In this document: piece after piece, positions 38,282 through 47,594 of the stretch | How the letters are laid out: each line of letters begins with the position of its first letter | How positions within the stretch are numbered: the first letter of the stretch is position 1 | Assembly: GCA_028293125.1 (NCBI GenBank) | Contig: JAQGPJ010000030.1 | Span: 1-64,000 of the forward strand | Length of the DNA: 64,000 nt | Source of the DNA: Verrucomicrobiales bacterium | GTDB taxonomy: Bacteria > Verrucomicrobiota > Verrucomicrobiia > Verrucomicrobiales > V1-33 | Direction: 5' to 3' | The notes under the pieces: generated by a model | The model's input: only the letters and a program-made list of their open reading frames with translations | What the model was told of the DNA's origin: nothing | Database searches by the model: none | Program-made: the position numbers and the translations under genes

Positions 38282-39685
38282 ATGAAAATCACCTTCCACG
38301 GCGCCGCCGGGACCACCACCGGGTCCCAGCATCTCATCGAGATCAACGGCCAGCGCATCCTGCTGGACTGCGGACTTTACCAAGGGCACCGCGGGGAAGC
38401 CTACGACATCAACAAGCATTTCCCCTTCAATCCGGCGGAACTGAACGCTGTGATTCTCTCCCACGCCCATATCGACCACAGCGGCAATCTGCCCAATCTC
38501 ACCCGCCAGGGCTACCGGGGAAACATTTACGCCACCCCCGCCACCCGCGACCTCTGCCAGGTGATGCTGGCCGACTCCGCCAAAATCCAGACGGCGGACA
38601 TCGAGTATGTGAACAAAAAGCGCGGACGCGAAGGACTGCCCCTTTACACCCCGCTCTACACTCCCATCGACGCCGAAAAATGCCTCCGGCAGTTCGTCAC
38701 CTTCGACTATCACCGTCCCATGCCGGTGGCGGATGGAGTGGAGGTGACTTTTATCGATGCCGGCCACATCCTCGGGGCTGCCCAGGTCATCCTCGACCTG
38801 CACGACCGGGCCACAGGATCTAAAAAGCGGCTGCTTTTCTCCGGGGATATCGGGCGGGGCCGCAATGACCTGCTGCGGGATCCGGAACACGCCACGGATG
38901 TTGACACCCTCATCATGGAGAGCACCTATGGAGGCCGGGAGCACGAAATGGCCACCGATTCCCGGGAGCGGCTGTGCGAAATCCTGCGCCGGGCTTTGCA
39001 GGATCAGGGCAAGGTGCTCATCCCCGCCTTCGCCGTCGAGCGCACCCAGCAGCTGCTGTATGCCATCCACGAACTGCTGGAGTCAGGTTGCATCAGCGAC
39101 ATCCCCGTCTATGTGGACAGCCCGCTGGCGGTGTCGGCCACGGAGATCTTCCGCCTCCATCCCGAGGGGTTCAATAACACGGTTTACCAGTTCCTCTTCG
39201 AAAAGCGCGATCCCTTCGGCTTCGACGGACTGCACCTTCTCCGCTCCGCGCAGGACAGCAAATCCCTCAATGGCCGCCAGGGACCGTTCATCATCATCTC
39301 CGCCTCCGGGATGTGCGAGGCGGGGCGCATCGTGCATCATTTGAAAAACAATGTCAGCGATCCCCGCACCACGGTCCTTTTTGTGGGCTACTGCGCGGAG
39401 AACACCCTCGGCTGGAAGCTGCGCGAGGGGCATCGCGAAGTGAACATCTTCGGCGAACCGGTCAAGGTGCGGGCCCATATTGAAATCCTCGACAGCTTTT
39501 CCGGCCACGCCGACCACAGCGAGCTCTGTGACTGGTTCCGCCGGACCACCGGACCGAAAAAGGAGGTTTTCCTGGTTCACGGCGAGCCGCTGCGCTCCCT
39601 GGCGCTGCAGGCGGCGCTGATGGAGGACTATCCCGGCAAGGCCATCACCATCGCCAAACGCGGCCAGAGCGTGGAGCTGTCATAA
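38282..39685 (+). CDS. Beta-CASP metallo-beta-lactamase-fold hydrolase
   Basis: This 467-residue protein has the metal-binding motif SHAHIDHSG near residues 60-68, an MBL core, a beta-CASP region with LIMESTYGGREH, and later HGDS-type signatures (SGHADHSELCDW, LVHGEP). The pattern matches the RNA-processing MBL group (CPSF73-like/YSH1-like, exonuclease or endoribonuclease of RNA). It lacks the RNase J C-terminal domain. It is divergent from recJ. Confidence 0.93.
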   Translation: MKITFHGAAGTTTGSQHLIEINGQRILLDCGLYQGHRGEAYDINKHFPFNPAELNAVILSHAHIDHSGNLPNLTRQGYRGNIYATPATRDLCQVMLADSAKIQTADIEYVNKKRGREGLPLYTPLYTPIDAEKCLRQFVTFDYHRPMPVADGVEVTFIDAGHILGAAQVILDLHDRATGSKKRLLFSGDIGRGRNDLLRDPEHATDVDTLIMESTYGGREHEMATDSRERLCEILRRALQDQGKVLIPAFAVERTQQLLYAIHELLESGCISDIPVYVDSPLAVSATEIFRLHPEGFNNTVYQFLFEKRDPFGFDGLHLLRSAQDSKSLNGRQGPFIIISASGMCEAGRIVHHLKNNVSDPRTTVLFVGYCAENTLGWKLREGHREVNIFGEPVKVRAHIEILDSFSGHADHSELCDWFRRTTGPKKEVFLVHGEPLRSLALQAALMEDYPGKAITIAKRGQSVELS

Positions 39686-39740
39686 CGGAAACTCCCCGGC
39701 ACGGGGCAGGGCCGGCATGCCGCTTCAGGTTTCAGGCATC

Positions 39741-40607
39741 TCACAGATCCGCGCCGTAGGCAATGAAGCCGCGGTAGCTCTGGAGGATCTCCCGCATGGC
39801 CATGACGAAGGCCTTGCGCTGGAGCTCCAGCGGCGCGCCCTGCGGGCTTTCCAGAATGACCTCGAACGGCTGCGGCTGCTGGGTGGGCGGAGCGCAGAGA
39901 ATGCCGTCGTAACGGGAGGGCTGTACGCCCTTTCCGGCGTGGAATCCGCCGAGGCCGCCGCTGGGCGCGCCTTCCGTTTGGGAAAGAATGCGGTCCGCCG
40001 CCTGAAGGGCCGGAGCCACCATCTGCTCGGCAATCAGCGGATCCTGCGCCAGACCGTAAAAACCACCGCCGGTGTCGCCGGAGTGCAGGGAGAGAATGCC
40101 GTCGAAATTACGCTTCAGGATTTCCTGTTCCAGCATGCTCACCTCTGGCTCCGCCGAGTTTTTCCAGAATTCCCGGTTCAGATCCCGGCCATTGCCGGAG
40201 CAACGCTGACCGGCCAGATAGCCGGAGGGGTTGCAGAGCGGGTATATCCAGAGCTCATACTCCCGGCCCAGCTCCGGCTGGTCGTCAAGCATCCGCACAA
40301 AGTCCATCAGCCCCAGAATGCCGGCCGGCTCATCCCCGTGGATGCCGGCAAAAATCCCCACCCGGATGCGCCGCTTGATCACCTGCGTGCGCTGGAAAGT
40401 AAACCTCGGCAGCCATAAGCGGGAGAGACCGTCCTCCCAGAAACCGACGGAGTCGCCTTTCAGATAAGGCGAGGACGCGACCTGAAGGAGCAGCGGCATC
40501 AGCAGGTCCTTCACCGGCAGCCGCAGGCCCTCCATCACTTGGGCGGCCACGGACTCGGCAGACTCCTGCCACAGCGTGCGCATGTCATCCTCGGGAGCCT
40601 CTGTCAT
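39741..40607 (-). CDS. M14-family zinc carboxypeptidase/desuccinylase-like protein
   Basis: This 288-residue protein has the zinc motif FAGIHGDEPAG (His and Glu ligands) and a third ligand in LSLHSGDTGGG, with NPSGYLAGQRCSGNGRDLNR between. These are the features of the M14 peptidase/succinylglutamate desuccinylase superfamily. The substrate is not clear. The ATG at 40607 is preferred; the open frame extends to 40883 without conserved sequence. Confidence 0.85.
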   Translation of the reverse strand: MTEAPEDDMRTLWQESAESVAAQVMEGLRLPVKDLLMPLLLQVASSPYLKGDSVGFWEDGLSRLWLPRFTFQRTQVIKRRIRVGIFAGIHGDEPAGILGLMDFVRMLDDQPELGREYELWIYPLCNPSGYLAGQRCSGNGRDLNREFWKNSAEPEVSMLEQEILKRNFDGILSLHSGDTGGGFYGLAQDPLIAEQMVAPALQAADRILSQTEGAPSGGLGGFHAGKGVQPSRYDGILCAPPTQQPQPFEVILESPQGAPLELQRKAFVMAMREILQSYRGFIAYGADL

Positions 40608-40997
40608 GGGTTTGGAGCGGAAAAAGCTTTCCCGCCTTTGAAGATTCCACTGAATTTTCCGGAAACACAAGCCCGTGATCCGGAATGCGGGCATTTTAAA
40701 GATTAATTCCACTGGGAAAATAATCAGTTTCACCGGGGAAACGCGGGAGCGAAGGGCCTTTTGGCGCTGCCCGGGAAAAATCAAAAAAATCACGTCACGC
40801 AGCATGCCGCCGGCAACGTGAGCCTGATGGGAAACGCCCGTGCACCCCGATGAAGCCATGACCCGTCTCTCTGCCGCTCCCATGGATGGAAGGTGCCTTG
40901 GCAGCGGTGCATCATCGAAACAACGGGAGGAATCCGCATTGAACCGGAGGCTTGTCAGGCGTAGAGAGAGTGTTTCCGGAATTCCGGCCCCCTCCCC
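40608..40997. other. Non-coding divergent intergenic stretch
   Basis: About 390 bp separate the divergent M14 peptidase and TPR genes. The first half is relatively AT-rich (about 40640-40800), probably holding promoters for both. A GTG-initiated open frame at 40840 has no recognisable protein features. No RNA gene is seen. Confidence 0.5.
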
Positions 40998-41864
40998 ATG
41001 CCATTCCCTCTGTCCAGAGTTCTTTTCAGCGCCGCTGTGCTGGCGCTGAGCGGAGCCCTTTTGCCGGCGCGGGACAGGCCTGCCGGGGAGACGGCGAAGC
41101 CTGGCAAAGCAGCGGCGGCCGCCGCTGCTGCGGAGAAACCGGCAACGATGCCCCCTCAGATCCGCCGCGCCATCGCCGCCATGCGCGCCGGACAGTGGAA
41201 AGCCGCCCGCACCGCCTGGGAGGCGGTCCTGGACGCGGAGCCGGACAATGCCGCGGCGCTTTCGAACTTGGGGAAGGTGCTGTGCCAGCTGGAGGATTAC
41301 CCCGCCGCCCGGACCGCCTTGGAGAGGGCCACCACGCTGAAACCCTCACTGGCGGATTCCTGGCTGACGCTGGGGCAGACCTTTCTGGCGCTGCATGAGC
41401 CTATGAGGGCCCTGTCCTGCATGACACGCGGCGTGGCGGAGAATCCATCCGATCCGGGGGCGCACAATTCCTTGGCGATCGCGCTCAAAAGCGTCGGCTG
41501 GGCGGACGGGGCGGAATCCGAGCTTCAGAAGGCTCTGGATCTGAATCCCGAGTACGCCGAGGCGCATTTCAATCTGGCCGTGATGTATCTGGAGCGGAAG
41601 CCGCCCTCATTGGAAATGGCCAACCGCCACTACCAGCGCGCCCGCGAGCTGGGCGCGGAGCCTGACACCCTGGTGGAAAAGCAGCTTCAGGGGGAAACCG
41701 TTATCGACGCCGGGGCATCGCCGGCGGCCAGTGCGGACCCGACGGCTTCATCCCTCCCCCCGGCGGCATCCGTATCCCTCGGAATCCCCGGAGCCGCGGT
41801 TCCCAAATCCGCTGATCCTTCCCCTCCCCCCTCCGCTCCGAAAAAATCCTCCCGAAAATCATGA
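40998..41864 (+). CDS. Exported tetratricopeptide-repeat protein
   Basis: This 288-residue protein has a signal peptide (about 1-24), an Ala-rich linker and at least four TPR units (WKAARTAWEAVLDAEPDNAA, YPAARTALERATTLKPSLAD, ALSCMTRGVAENPSDPG, AESELQKALDLNPEYAEA), then a Pro/Ser/Ala-rich tail. Such repeats mediate protein binding. The stop overlaps the D,D-carboxypeptidase start by four bases (ATGA), suggesting a functional link with peptidoglycan remodelling. Confidence 0.88.
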   Translation: MPFPLSRVLFSAAVLALSGALLPARDRPAGETAKPGKAAAAAAAAEKPATMPPQIRRAIAAMRAGQWKAARTAWEAVLDAEPDNAAALSNLGKVLCQLEDYPAARTALERATTLKPSLADSWLTLGQTFLALHEPMRALSCMTRGVAENPSDPGAHNSLAIALKSVGWADGAESELQKALDLNPEYAEAHFNLAVMYLERKPPSLEMANRHYQRARELGAEPDTLVEKQLQGETVIDAGASPAASADPTASSLPPAASVSLGIPGAAVPKSADPSPPPSAPKKSSRKS

Positions 41865-42781
41865 AGCGCCGCACGCTCCTCAGCCACGCTGCCCTCGCCC
41901 TCCCGGGCGTGGCTTTTGCCGCCAGTCCCTTTCCTTCCCGGCCTGCTGTCGAGGATCTTCTGGCTCCGGATCAGGATGGCTATCAGGATTGGAAAATCCT
42001 GCGCCTGCCCCCGGCGCCTCCCACCACCGCCAAGAGCTGCATGGTGCTGGATGCCGTCACGGGCACCGTGTTTTTCGAGAGAAATGCCGACGAGCGCCGG
42101 CCCGTGGCCAGCACCCAGAAGCTGGTCAGCGCCATTGTCTGCACGGAGAGCACCCCCTTGGAGAGGGTGGCCACCGTCACCCCCTTTGACACTGCAGTGG
42201 AGCCCCACAAGATGCCTTTGGTGGTGGGTGAGCAGTATCCGCTGCGCACCCTCCTGCAGGTGATGCTCATCGAGAGCTGCAATGATGCCGCCCGCTGTGT
42301 GGCGCGGACCTGTGCCGGCAGTGAGGACCGGTTCGCCGAATGGATGACCAAGCGTGCCTTTCAGCTGGGCATGAAGAACTCGCAGTTCCGGAACGCCAGC
42401 GGCCTGCCGGCGGAAGGCCAGTACTCCACCGCCCGCGATATGTCGCGCGCCGCGCGCGCCGCTCTCTACAATCCCACGATCCGCGGCATCGTGGGGCAGG
42501 GAGAGCTGACCGTCACCCGCCCTGATGGACGGGTGAAGAAGCTGCAGAGCACCAACTATCTCCTGCGCCGCAGCTCCAGCTTCCACCTGCCGATCTGCAC
42601 GGGTATGAAAACCGGCTTCACCAACGCTGCCGGCAAATGCCTTGTCTCCAGCGCCACCTACCGTGGCCGCAGCGTGATCTGCATCATGCTTGGCAGCAGC
42701 TCCAAGGTCATCTGGAAGGAAAGCCGCAACCTGCTCAACTGGAGCCTGGGCCTGACCCCGCCGCCCAAGTCTTCCGGTTAG
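41861..42781 (+). CDS. D-alanyl-D-alanine carboxypeptidase (S11 family)
   Basis: This 306-residue penicillin-binding protein trims D-Ala from peptidoglycan stem peptides in the periplasm. The three motifs are S84-T-Q-K in VASTQKLVSA, S139-C-N in ESCNDAA and K-T-G in GMKTGFTNAAG. A leader with KRRTLLSHAALALPG precedes a cleavage-like AFA-AS site and looks Tat-like. It is translationally coupled to the TPR gene. A C-terminal membrane anchor is not obvious. Confidence 0.95.
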   Translation: MKRRTLLSHAALALPGVAFAASPFPSRPAVEDLLAPDQDGYQDWKILRLPPAPPTTAKSCMVLDAVTGTVFFERNADERRPVASTQKLVSAIVCTESTPLERVATVTPFDTAVEPHKMPLVVGEQYPLRTLLQVMLIESCNDAARCVARTCAGSEDRFAEWMTKRAFQLGMKNSQFRNASGLPAEGQYSTARDMSRAARAALYNPTIRGIVGQGELTVTRPDGRVKKLQSTNYLLRRSSSFHLPICTGMKTGFTNAAGKCLVSSATYRGRSVICIMLGSSSKVIWKESRNLLNWSLGLTPPPKSSG

Positions 42782-42947
42782 ACATTCTTCGTCCGGCGCG
42801 TCCATCCCGGAGGGTATGGCATTTATGACGTGAGGGGGAAATCAGACGGCTTTCCCAAACGGTCCCGTCATCACGCCGTTCTGTTCCACCGCCTCCAGCC
42901 TTCGCCGGGCCTGCCTTTCCCTTGGTGCCTGACTGAACATTCCGCCC

Positions 42948-44123
42948 ATGCGCTCTTTTTCCGACGATCTGGATCCGCTTCATGCGGCCTCGCTGCACCG
43001 GACGCTGCGGCTGCTGGATTCACCGCAGCTGCCGGTGGTGCGCTCGGAGGGCCGGGAGCTGCTGAATTTCTCATCCAACGACTATCTGGGCTTCGCCTCC
43101 GCCTCCGCCGTGCGGGAAGCCTTCAAGCGGGGCATCGACCAGCACGGCGCAGGATCCGGCGCCTCCCGTCTGGTCTGCGGCACCCAGCGCCCGCATGCCG
43201 AACTGGAGGCGGCGCTGGCCCATCTCAAAAAAACTCAGGCGGCCCTGACCTTCTCCTCGGGCTACGCCGCCGCAGTGGGCTGCCTGCCAGCTCTCTGCGG
43301 TCCGGACGATTTCATCATTCTGGACAAGCTCGTCCACGCCAGCCTCATCGACGGGGCACGGCTCAGCGGGGCCACGATCCGGGTGTTTCCACACAACCAT
43401 CTGGAGAAACTGGAGCATCTGCTGCAATGGGCGCGCTCCAAAGCCACTGCCGCCAGCCGGGTGCTGGTGGTCAGCGAAAGTGTGTTCAGCATGGATGGCG
43501 ACTGGGCCGAGCTGTGGGATATCGTGCGGCTGAAGGAGACCTACGGAGCCCTGCTCCTGGTGGATGAGGCCCACGCCTTCGGCATCATGGGGCCGCAGGG
43601 CAGGGGACTGGCCGCCAAGCTGGGGATCAGTTCCCGGATCGATATCCACATGGGCACTCTCAGCAAGGCCGCCGGCCTGTCGGGCGCCTACCTCTGCGGC
43701 AGCCGGGAGCTGACCGATCTTCTCATCAACCGCGCCCGCTCCTTCATCTACAGCACCGCGCCCTCGCCGGCCCTCGCCGCCGCCGCCTTGGAGGTGGTGG
43801 GGCTGTTGCTGCCCGGAGCCTACGGAGAGGAGCGACGGTCGCGGCTTTGGGGAAACCTGGCGCTGCTCACGGAGGCCTTGGAGGGCCGTATTTCCGAGCC
43901 TTCCAGCGCCATCGTGCCACTGATCATCGGAGCCGAGGACGGGGCCCTGCGCCTGAGCCGGCGGCTGGAGGAGGAGGGCATTCTGATTCCCGCCATCCGC
44001 TTCCCCACGGTCGCCCGGGGCAAAGCGCGCCTGCGGCTCACCATGACCGCCATTCACACGGAGGATCAAATCCGGCAGCTGGCCGCCACCCTGCTGCCGC
44101 TGCTGCCGCCGTCCCCGGTTTGA
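42948..44123 (+). CDS. bioF: 8-amino-7-oxononanoate synthase
   Basis: This 391-residue pyridoxal-phosphate enzyme condenses pimeloyl-thioester with alanine in biotin synthesis. The Schiff-base Lys is K240 in [13 protein letters not shown]. Other family signatures are [31 protein letters not shown] and [14 protein letters not shown]. Other PLP alpha-oxoamine synthases share these motifs, but length and N-terminus fit BioF best. No other bio genes are in the window. Confidence 0.92.
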   Translation: MRSFSDDLDPLHAASLHRTLRLLDSPQLPVVRSEGRELLNFSSNDYLGFASASAVREAFKRGIDQHGAGSGASRLVCGTQRPHAELEAALAHLKKTQAALTFSSGYAAAVGCLPALCGPDDFIILDKLVHASLIDGARLSGATIRVFPHNHLEKLEHLLQWARSKATAASRVLVVSESVFSMDGDWAELWDIVRLKETYGALLLVDEAHAFGIMGPQGRGLAAKLGISSRIDIHMGTLSKAAGLSGAYLCGSRELTDLLINRARSFIYSTAPSPALAAAALEVVGLLLPGAYGEERRSRLWGNLALLTEALEGRISEPSSAIVPLIIGAEDGALRLSRRLEEEGILIPAIRFPTVARGKARLRLTMTAIHTEDQIRQLAATLLPLLPPSPV

Positions 44124-44156
44124 CCGGCTGAAGCGGGACGGAAGAATTCTGGAATC

Positions 44157-46154
44157 CTAACCCCCCAGCATCTGGCGCATGGCGCTGAAGCGGGATTTGG
44201 CCTCGTCCAGGGAAACGGGACGGTTTCTGATTTCATTCCAGGAGCTGCGCTGCACGCACTGCGGATCCAGCTCGCGGAGGAAGCTGCTGCCTTGGGACGG
44301 CAGCCGGTCGCCCCACTTCGTCCGGGCGGCGCACCAAGTCAGGGTCAGCCGTTCCCGGGCGCGGGTGATGCCCACGTAAAGCAGGCGCCGCTCCTCCGGC
44401 AGGGTGCCTTCCTCGATGCTGCGCTTGTGCGGTAGGATCCCCTCCTCCAAGCCGGGCAGATACACGTGCGGAAACTCCAGTCCCTTTGAGGCGTGGAGCG
44501 TGATGAGGGTCACGCCCTGCTGCTTCTCCAGCTCGTCCTTTCCGCTGTCGCGTTCGTCGTCCAGACAGACGGTGCCGAGAAAATCAATCAGTTCCGTCTC
44601 ATCCCGCACCGGGCGCAGGCGGATGCTTTCCAGCAGTTCGCGCACGCCGTTGTCGCGCTTCATGGCCTCCTCCTCATCCTTGCAGGCGCGGCGCAGCCAC
44701 GGCAGGTATTCGATGCTCTCCAGCATGGCCATGGCCATCTCCGACATCGTGGGATATTCGCCGGCCATGGCATCCTGCCATTTGGCGACAAAGGCGGTGA
44801 ACTCCTGCACCGCGCCCGCTCCCCGCTTGGAGAGCGTGGCTTGGAAGTCCTCGCTGGCAAGGCTTTTAAAAACGCTCTCCTTCCGCTCCTGGCTCATCAG
44901 GGTGGCCTGCTCCACGATGGTGTCGCTGAGGCCCCGCGGCGGGGTGTTCACGATCCGCAGCAGATTGATGTCGTCGTCCGGATTCACCAGCACCGCCAGA
45001 TAGGCCAGCACATCCTTCACCTCCCGCCGGTCGAAGAAGCTGCGTCCCCCTATGATGCGGTAGGGGATTTTGTTCTTCCGCATGCCCTCCTCGAAGACCC
45101 GCGTCTGGGAATTGGTGCGGAACAGAATTGCGAAGTCATCGTGCTTCAGGTTCTCCCGCTCCTTGGTGACCATCAGATCCTCCACCACAAAATCCGCCTC
45201 CTCCTGCTCGCCCGGCATCGAGATCAGCCGGACCAATTCAGTGCTTTTTTTTCCGCTCCACAGTCGTTTTTCCCGCCGGTCGCGGTTGTTGCGGATCAGG
45301 CCGTTGGCGGTGTTGAGGATCACGTCCGTGGAGCGGTAGTTCTCCTCCAGCTTGATGACGGCCGGATCGGGGAAGAAGCGCTCGAACTGGAGAATGTTGG
45401 CGATTTCCGCCCCGCGCCAGCCATAGATGGACTGATCGTCGTCGCCGACCACGCAGATATTCCGGTGCGGCCCCACAAGGTGCCGGATGAGGTCCATCTG
45501 CAGCTTGTTGGTGTCCTGGAACTCGTCCACCATCACATACTCAAAACGGTCCTGCCAGGCCTGTCGCACCTCCGGGAACTCCTTGAGCAGGCGCTCCGCG
45601 AGGATCAGCAGGTCATCAAAATCGACCGCGTTCAGCATCTTCAGCTGGTGCAGGTATTCCCGCATCACCACATTCACCAGCGCGTCCTCCTCGGGGGCGG
45701 CGGAGACCCCTTTGTTACGCTGCCGGCTGATCAGGGAGATGGCCAGATCCGGATCCAGCTTCTCACCCTTGCCCGCCTTTTTGACAATGATGCGGCGGAC
45801 CAGGCCCAGCTGCTCGCTGCCGGTGTAGATGGCGAAGGTTTTCTTGTAGCCCAGGCGTTCGATGTCCCGCCGGAGAATCCGCACACAGAGACTGTGGAAC
45901 GTGGAGATGGTGAGTTTTTTGATGGTCCCCTTGGGCGTCATCTGCTCCACGCGCTCCGCCATTTCCCTCGACGCCTTGTTGGTGAAGGTCACCGCCAGGA
46001 TCTGCTCCGGACGCACGCCCTTGGTCAGCAGGTGGCAGATGCGGGTGGTGATCACGCGTGTTTTCCCCGTGCCGGCACCGGCAAGGATCAGCACCGGTCC
46101 ACGGATGGTTTCGACAGCGAGTCGTTGGGCGGAATTCAGGTCCGAAAGGCGCAC
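44157..46154 (-). CDS. UvrD/PcrA/Rep-type DNA helicase
   Basis: This 665-residue superfamily 1A helicase translocates 3'-5' on single-stranded DNA. Motif I is LAGAGTGKTRV near residues 25-35, Ia is AVTFTNKASREM, II is VMVDEFQDTN, III is VVGDDDQSIYGWRGA, IV is LEENYRS, V is LITLHASKGLEF and VI is RRLLYVGITRARERL. Length is near Rep/PcrA. It may be repair or replication-restart helicase. It is convergent with bioF. Confidence 0.96.
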   Translation of the reverse strand: MRLSDLNSAQRLAVETIRGPVLILAGAGTGKTRVITTRICHLLTKGVRPEQILAVTFTNKASREMAERVEQMTPKGTIKKLTISTFHSLCVRILRRDIERLGYKKTFAIYTGSEQLGLVRRIIVKKAGKGEKLDPDLAISLISRQRNKGVSAAPEEDALVNVVMREYLHQLKMLNAVDFDDLLILAERLLKEFPEVRQAWQDRFEYVMVDEFQDTNKLQMDLIRHLVGPHRNICVVGDDDQSIYGWRGAEIANILQFERFFPDPAVIKLEENYRSTDVILNTANGLIRNNRDRREKRLWSGKKSTELVRLISMPGEQEEADFVVEDLMVTKERENLKHDDFAILFRTNSQTRVFEEGMRKNKIPYRIIGGRSFFDRREVKDVLAYLAVLVNPDDDINLLRIVNTPPRGLSDTIVEQATLMSQERKESVFKSLASEDFQATLSKRGAGAVQEFTAFVAKWQDAMAGEYPTMSEMAMAMLESIEYLPWLRRACKDEEEAMKRDNGVRELLESIRLRPVRDETELIDFLGTVCLDDERDSGKDELEKQQGVTLITLHASKGLEFPHVYLPGLEEGILPHKRSIEEGTLPEERRLLYVGITRARERLTLTWCAARTKWGDRLPSQGSSFLRELDPQCVQRSSWNEIRNRPVSLDEAKSRFSAMRQMLGG

Positions 46155-46337
46155 GGCGGGATCAGATTAAAGGGGAGGAAAAACGAAATTTGGAGGGCCG
46201 CCAACCTGCCCCGCCAGCCCGTTCCGTCAAACGGGCGCGCAGGGAGGATGCCACCCGCTCCGGTTTTCGGCTGTTGGCCTGTGCCGCAGGTTTGGCTCTA
46301 TCCTCCGTCCTCCGCGCGGGAGGGGGCGGGTCGCCTG

Positions 46338-47480
46338 TCAGCCTTGGGCGAGAGCGTTGGACTGGCGGATGAAGTCCTCGCTGGTCCAGTCGCGGTCCGA
46401 GGCGACCACCGCCGGTGCCGCGCCGGCCGCGGGGCTGGCTTTTGCTGGAGCGGCTTTTCGGGCGGCCTGGCGCTGCACGAGGCCGGCGTGGGTGTCGAAG
46501 TAGTCCAGACTGCGGCCCTTGAAGTCGGCGGGGCTTTCAAAACCGTGCCGCTCCATGAAGGCCAGCAGCCCGTCGCATAGGGATTTGACATGGCCGTAGC
46601 CGAATTTCATGACGCCCGTGCAGACCTGCACGGTGTCGGCTCCGAGCAGGATATACTGGGCGGCATCGTGGCCATCCTCCACCCCGCCGATACCTGAAAG
46701 ACTGCGTCCGGGATATTCCGTGCGGATCATCTGCGCCAGCTCCATGACCATGCGCAGGGCGATAGGCTTGATGGCCCGGGAGGAATAACCCCCTGGCGTG
46801 CTGTAGCCCTCGACGGTGGGCTCGGGCCGCAGAGTTTCGAGATTGACCCCCATGACGCAGCGGAGGGTGTTGATGGCGCTGATGCCTTGACAGCCGGCTT
46901 TGAGGGACGCGCGGGCGGGTTCCTCGATGTGGGTGATGTTGGGCGTCATCTTGGCCCAGACCGGTTTTTTGGCGGCGTCCATGACCCAGCCGCAGACCTC
47001 CTCCAGCAGCTCCGGGTCCTGCCCCATGGCGGAGCCCATACGGCGTTCCGGCAAGCCGTGGGGACAGGAGAAATTCAGTTCAAAACCATCGACGCCAGCG
47101 TCCTGGCAGCGCTCCACGATCTCCACCCAGGCGTCCCGCGAATACTCCTCCATGATGGAGGCGATGAGACAGCCGTCCGGGTAGGCGTCCTTGCAGCGCT
47201 TGAACTCATCCAGCCAGGTGGAGAAGGGCCGGTCGCTGATGAGCTCGATGTTCTCCCAGCCGATCACCTCCTTCCCGTCGGCGGAGTGCAGCTTGGCGTA
47301 GCGCGGGGTCACATTGACCACCTTGGAGGCGTCCAGGCTCACAGTTTTGGCGATGACCGCGCCCCAGCCTTCGCGGAAGGCGCGCGTGATGACGTTCAGA
47401 TTGGTGCCGGGAGGACCGGAGGCGATCACAAACGGATTCGGCAGCGTGAGGCCGTCAACATGGGTGGTGAGGGAGGGCAT
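46338..47480 (-). CDS. PreA-like dihydropyrimidine dehydrogenase catalytic domain protein
   Basis: This 380-residue FMN TIM-barrel protein matches the dihydropyrimidine/dihydroorotate dehydrogenase family. NPFVIASGPPGTN, GWGAVIAKTVSLD, ELNFSCPHGLPERRMGSAMGQ (with the catalytic-loop Cys) and KMTPNITHIEEPARA are PreA-like. Unlike E. coli PreA, the C-terminus has no Cys-rich ferredoxin domain but an Ala/Pro-rich tail. The partner PreT is not in the window. The ATG at 47480 fits the family N-terminus; the frame extends to 47522. Confidence 0.85.
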   Translation of the reverse strand: MPSLTTHVDGLTLPNPFVIASGPPGTNLNVITRAFREGWGAVIAKTVSLDASKVVNVTPRYAKLHSADGKEVIGWENIELISDRPFSTWLDEFKRCKDAYPDGCLIASIMEEYSRDAWVEIVERCQDAGVDGFELNFSCPHGLPERRMGSAMGQDPELLEEVCGWVMDAAKKPVWAKMTPNITHIEEPARASLKAGCQGISAINTLRCVMGVNLETLRPEPTVEGYSTPGGYSSRAIKPIALRMVMELAQMIRTEYPGRSLSGIGGVEDGHDAAQYILLGADTVQVCTGVMKFGYGHVKSLCDGLLAFMERHGFESPADFKGRSLDYFDTHAGLVQRQAARKAAPAKASPAAGAAPAVVASDRDWTSEDFIRQSNALAQG

Positions 47481-47594
47481 GGTTTGAAGGGCGGATTCTA
47501 TAGCCTCCGCCATCCTTCCCACAAGCGGGCAGGGCGGCGGCCGTCGGCCGTTCCGGATGTCGCGTTGATTTCCGAACGGCGAACACGGTCTGTT

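Noticed and set aside
39713-39722. CGGCATGCCG palindrome between the beta-CASP and M14 genes
   Set aside because: Only 10 bp, no T run and common in GC-rich DNA; not enough for a terminator or operator.
40840-41049. GTG-initiated open frame in the gap before the TPR gene
   Set aside because: No protein features, no conserved motif, and it overlaps the start of the TPR gene.
44493-46580. 695-residue plus-strand frame opposite the helicase
   Set aside because: All helicase motifs are on the other strand; this frame is a shadow.
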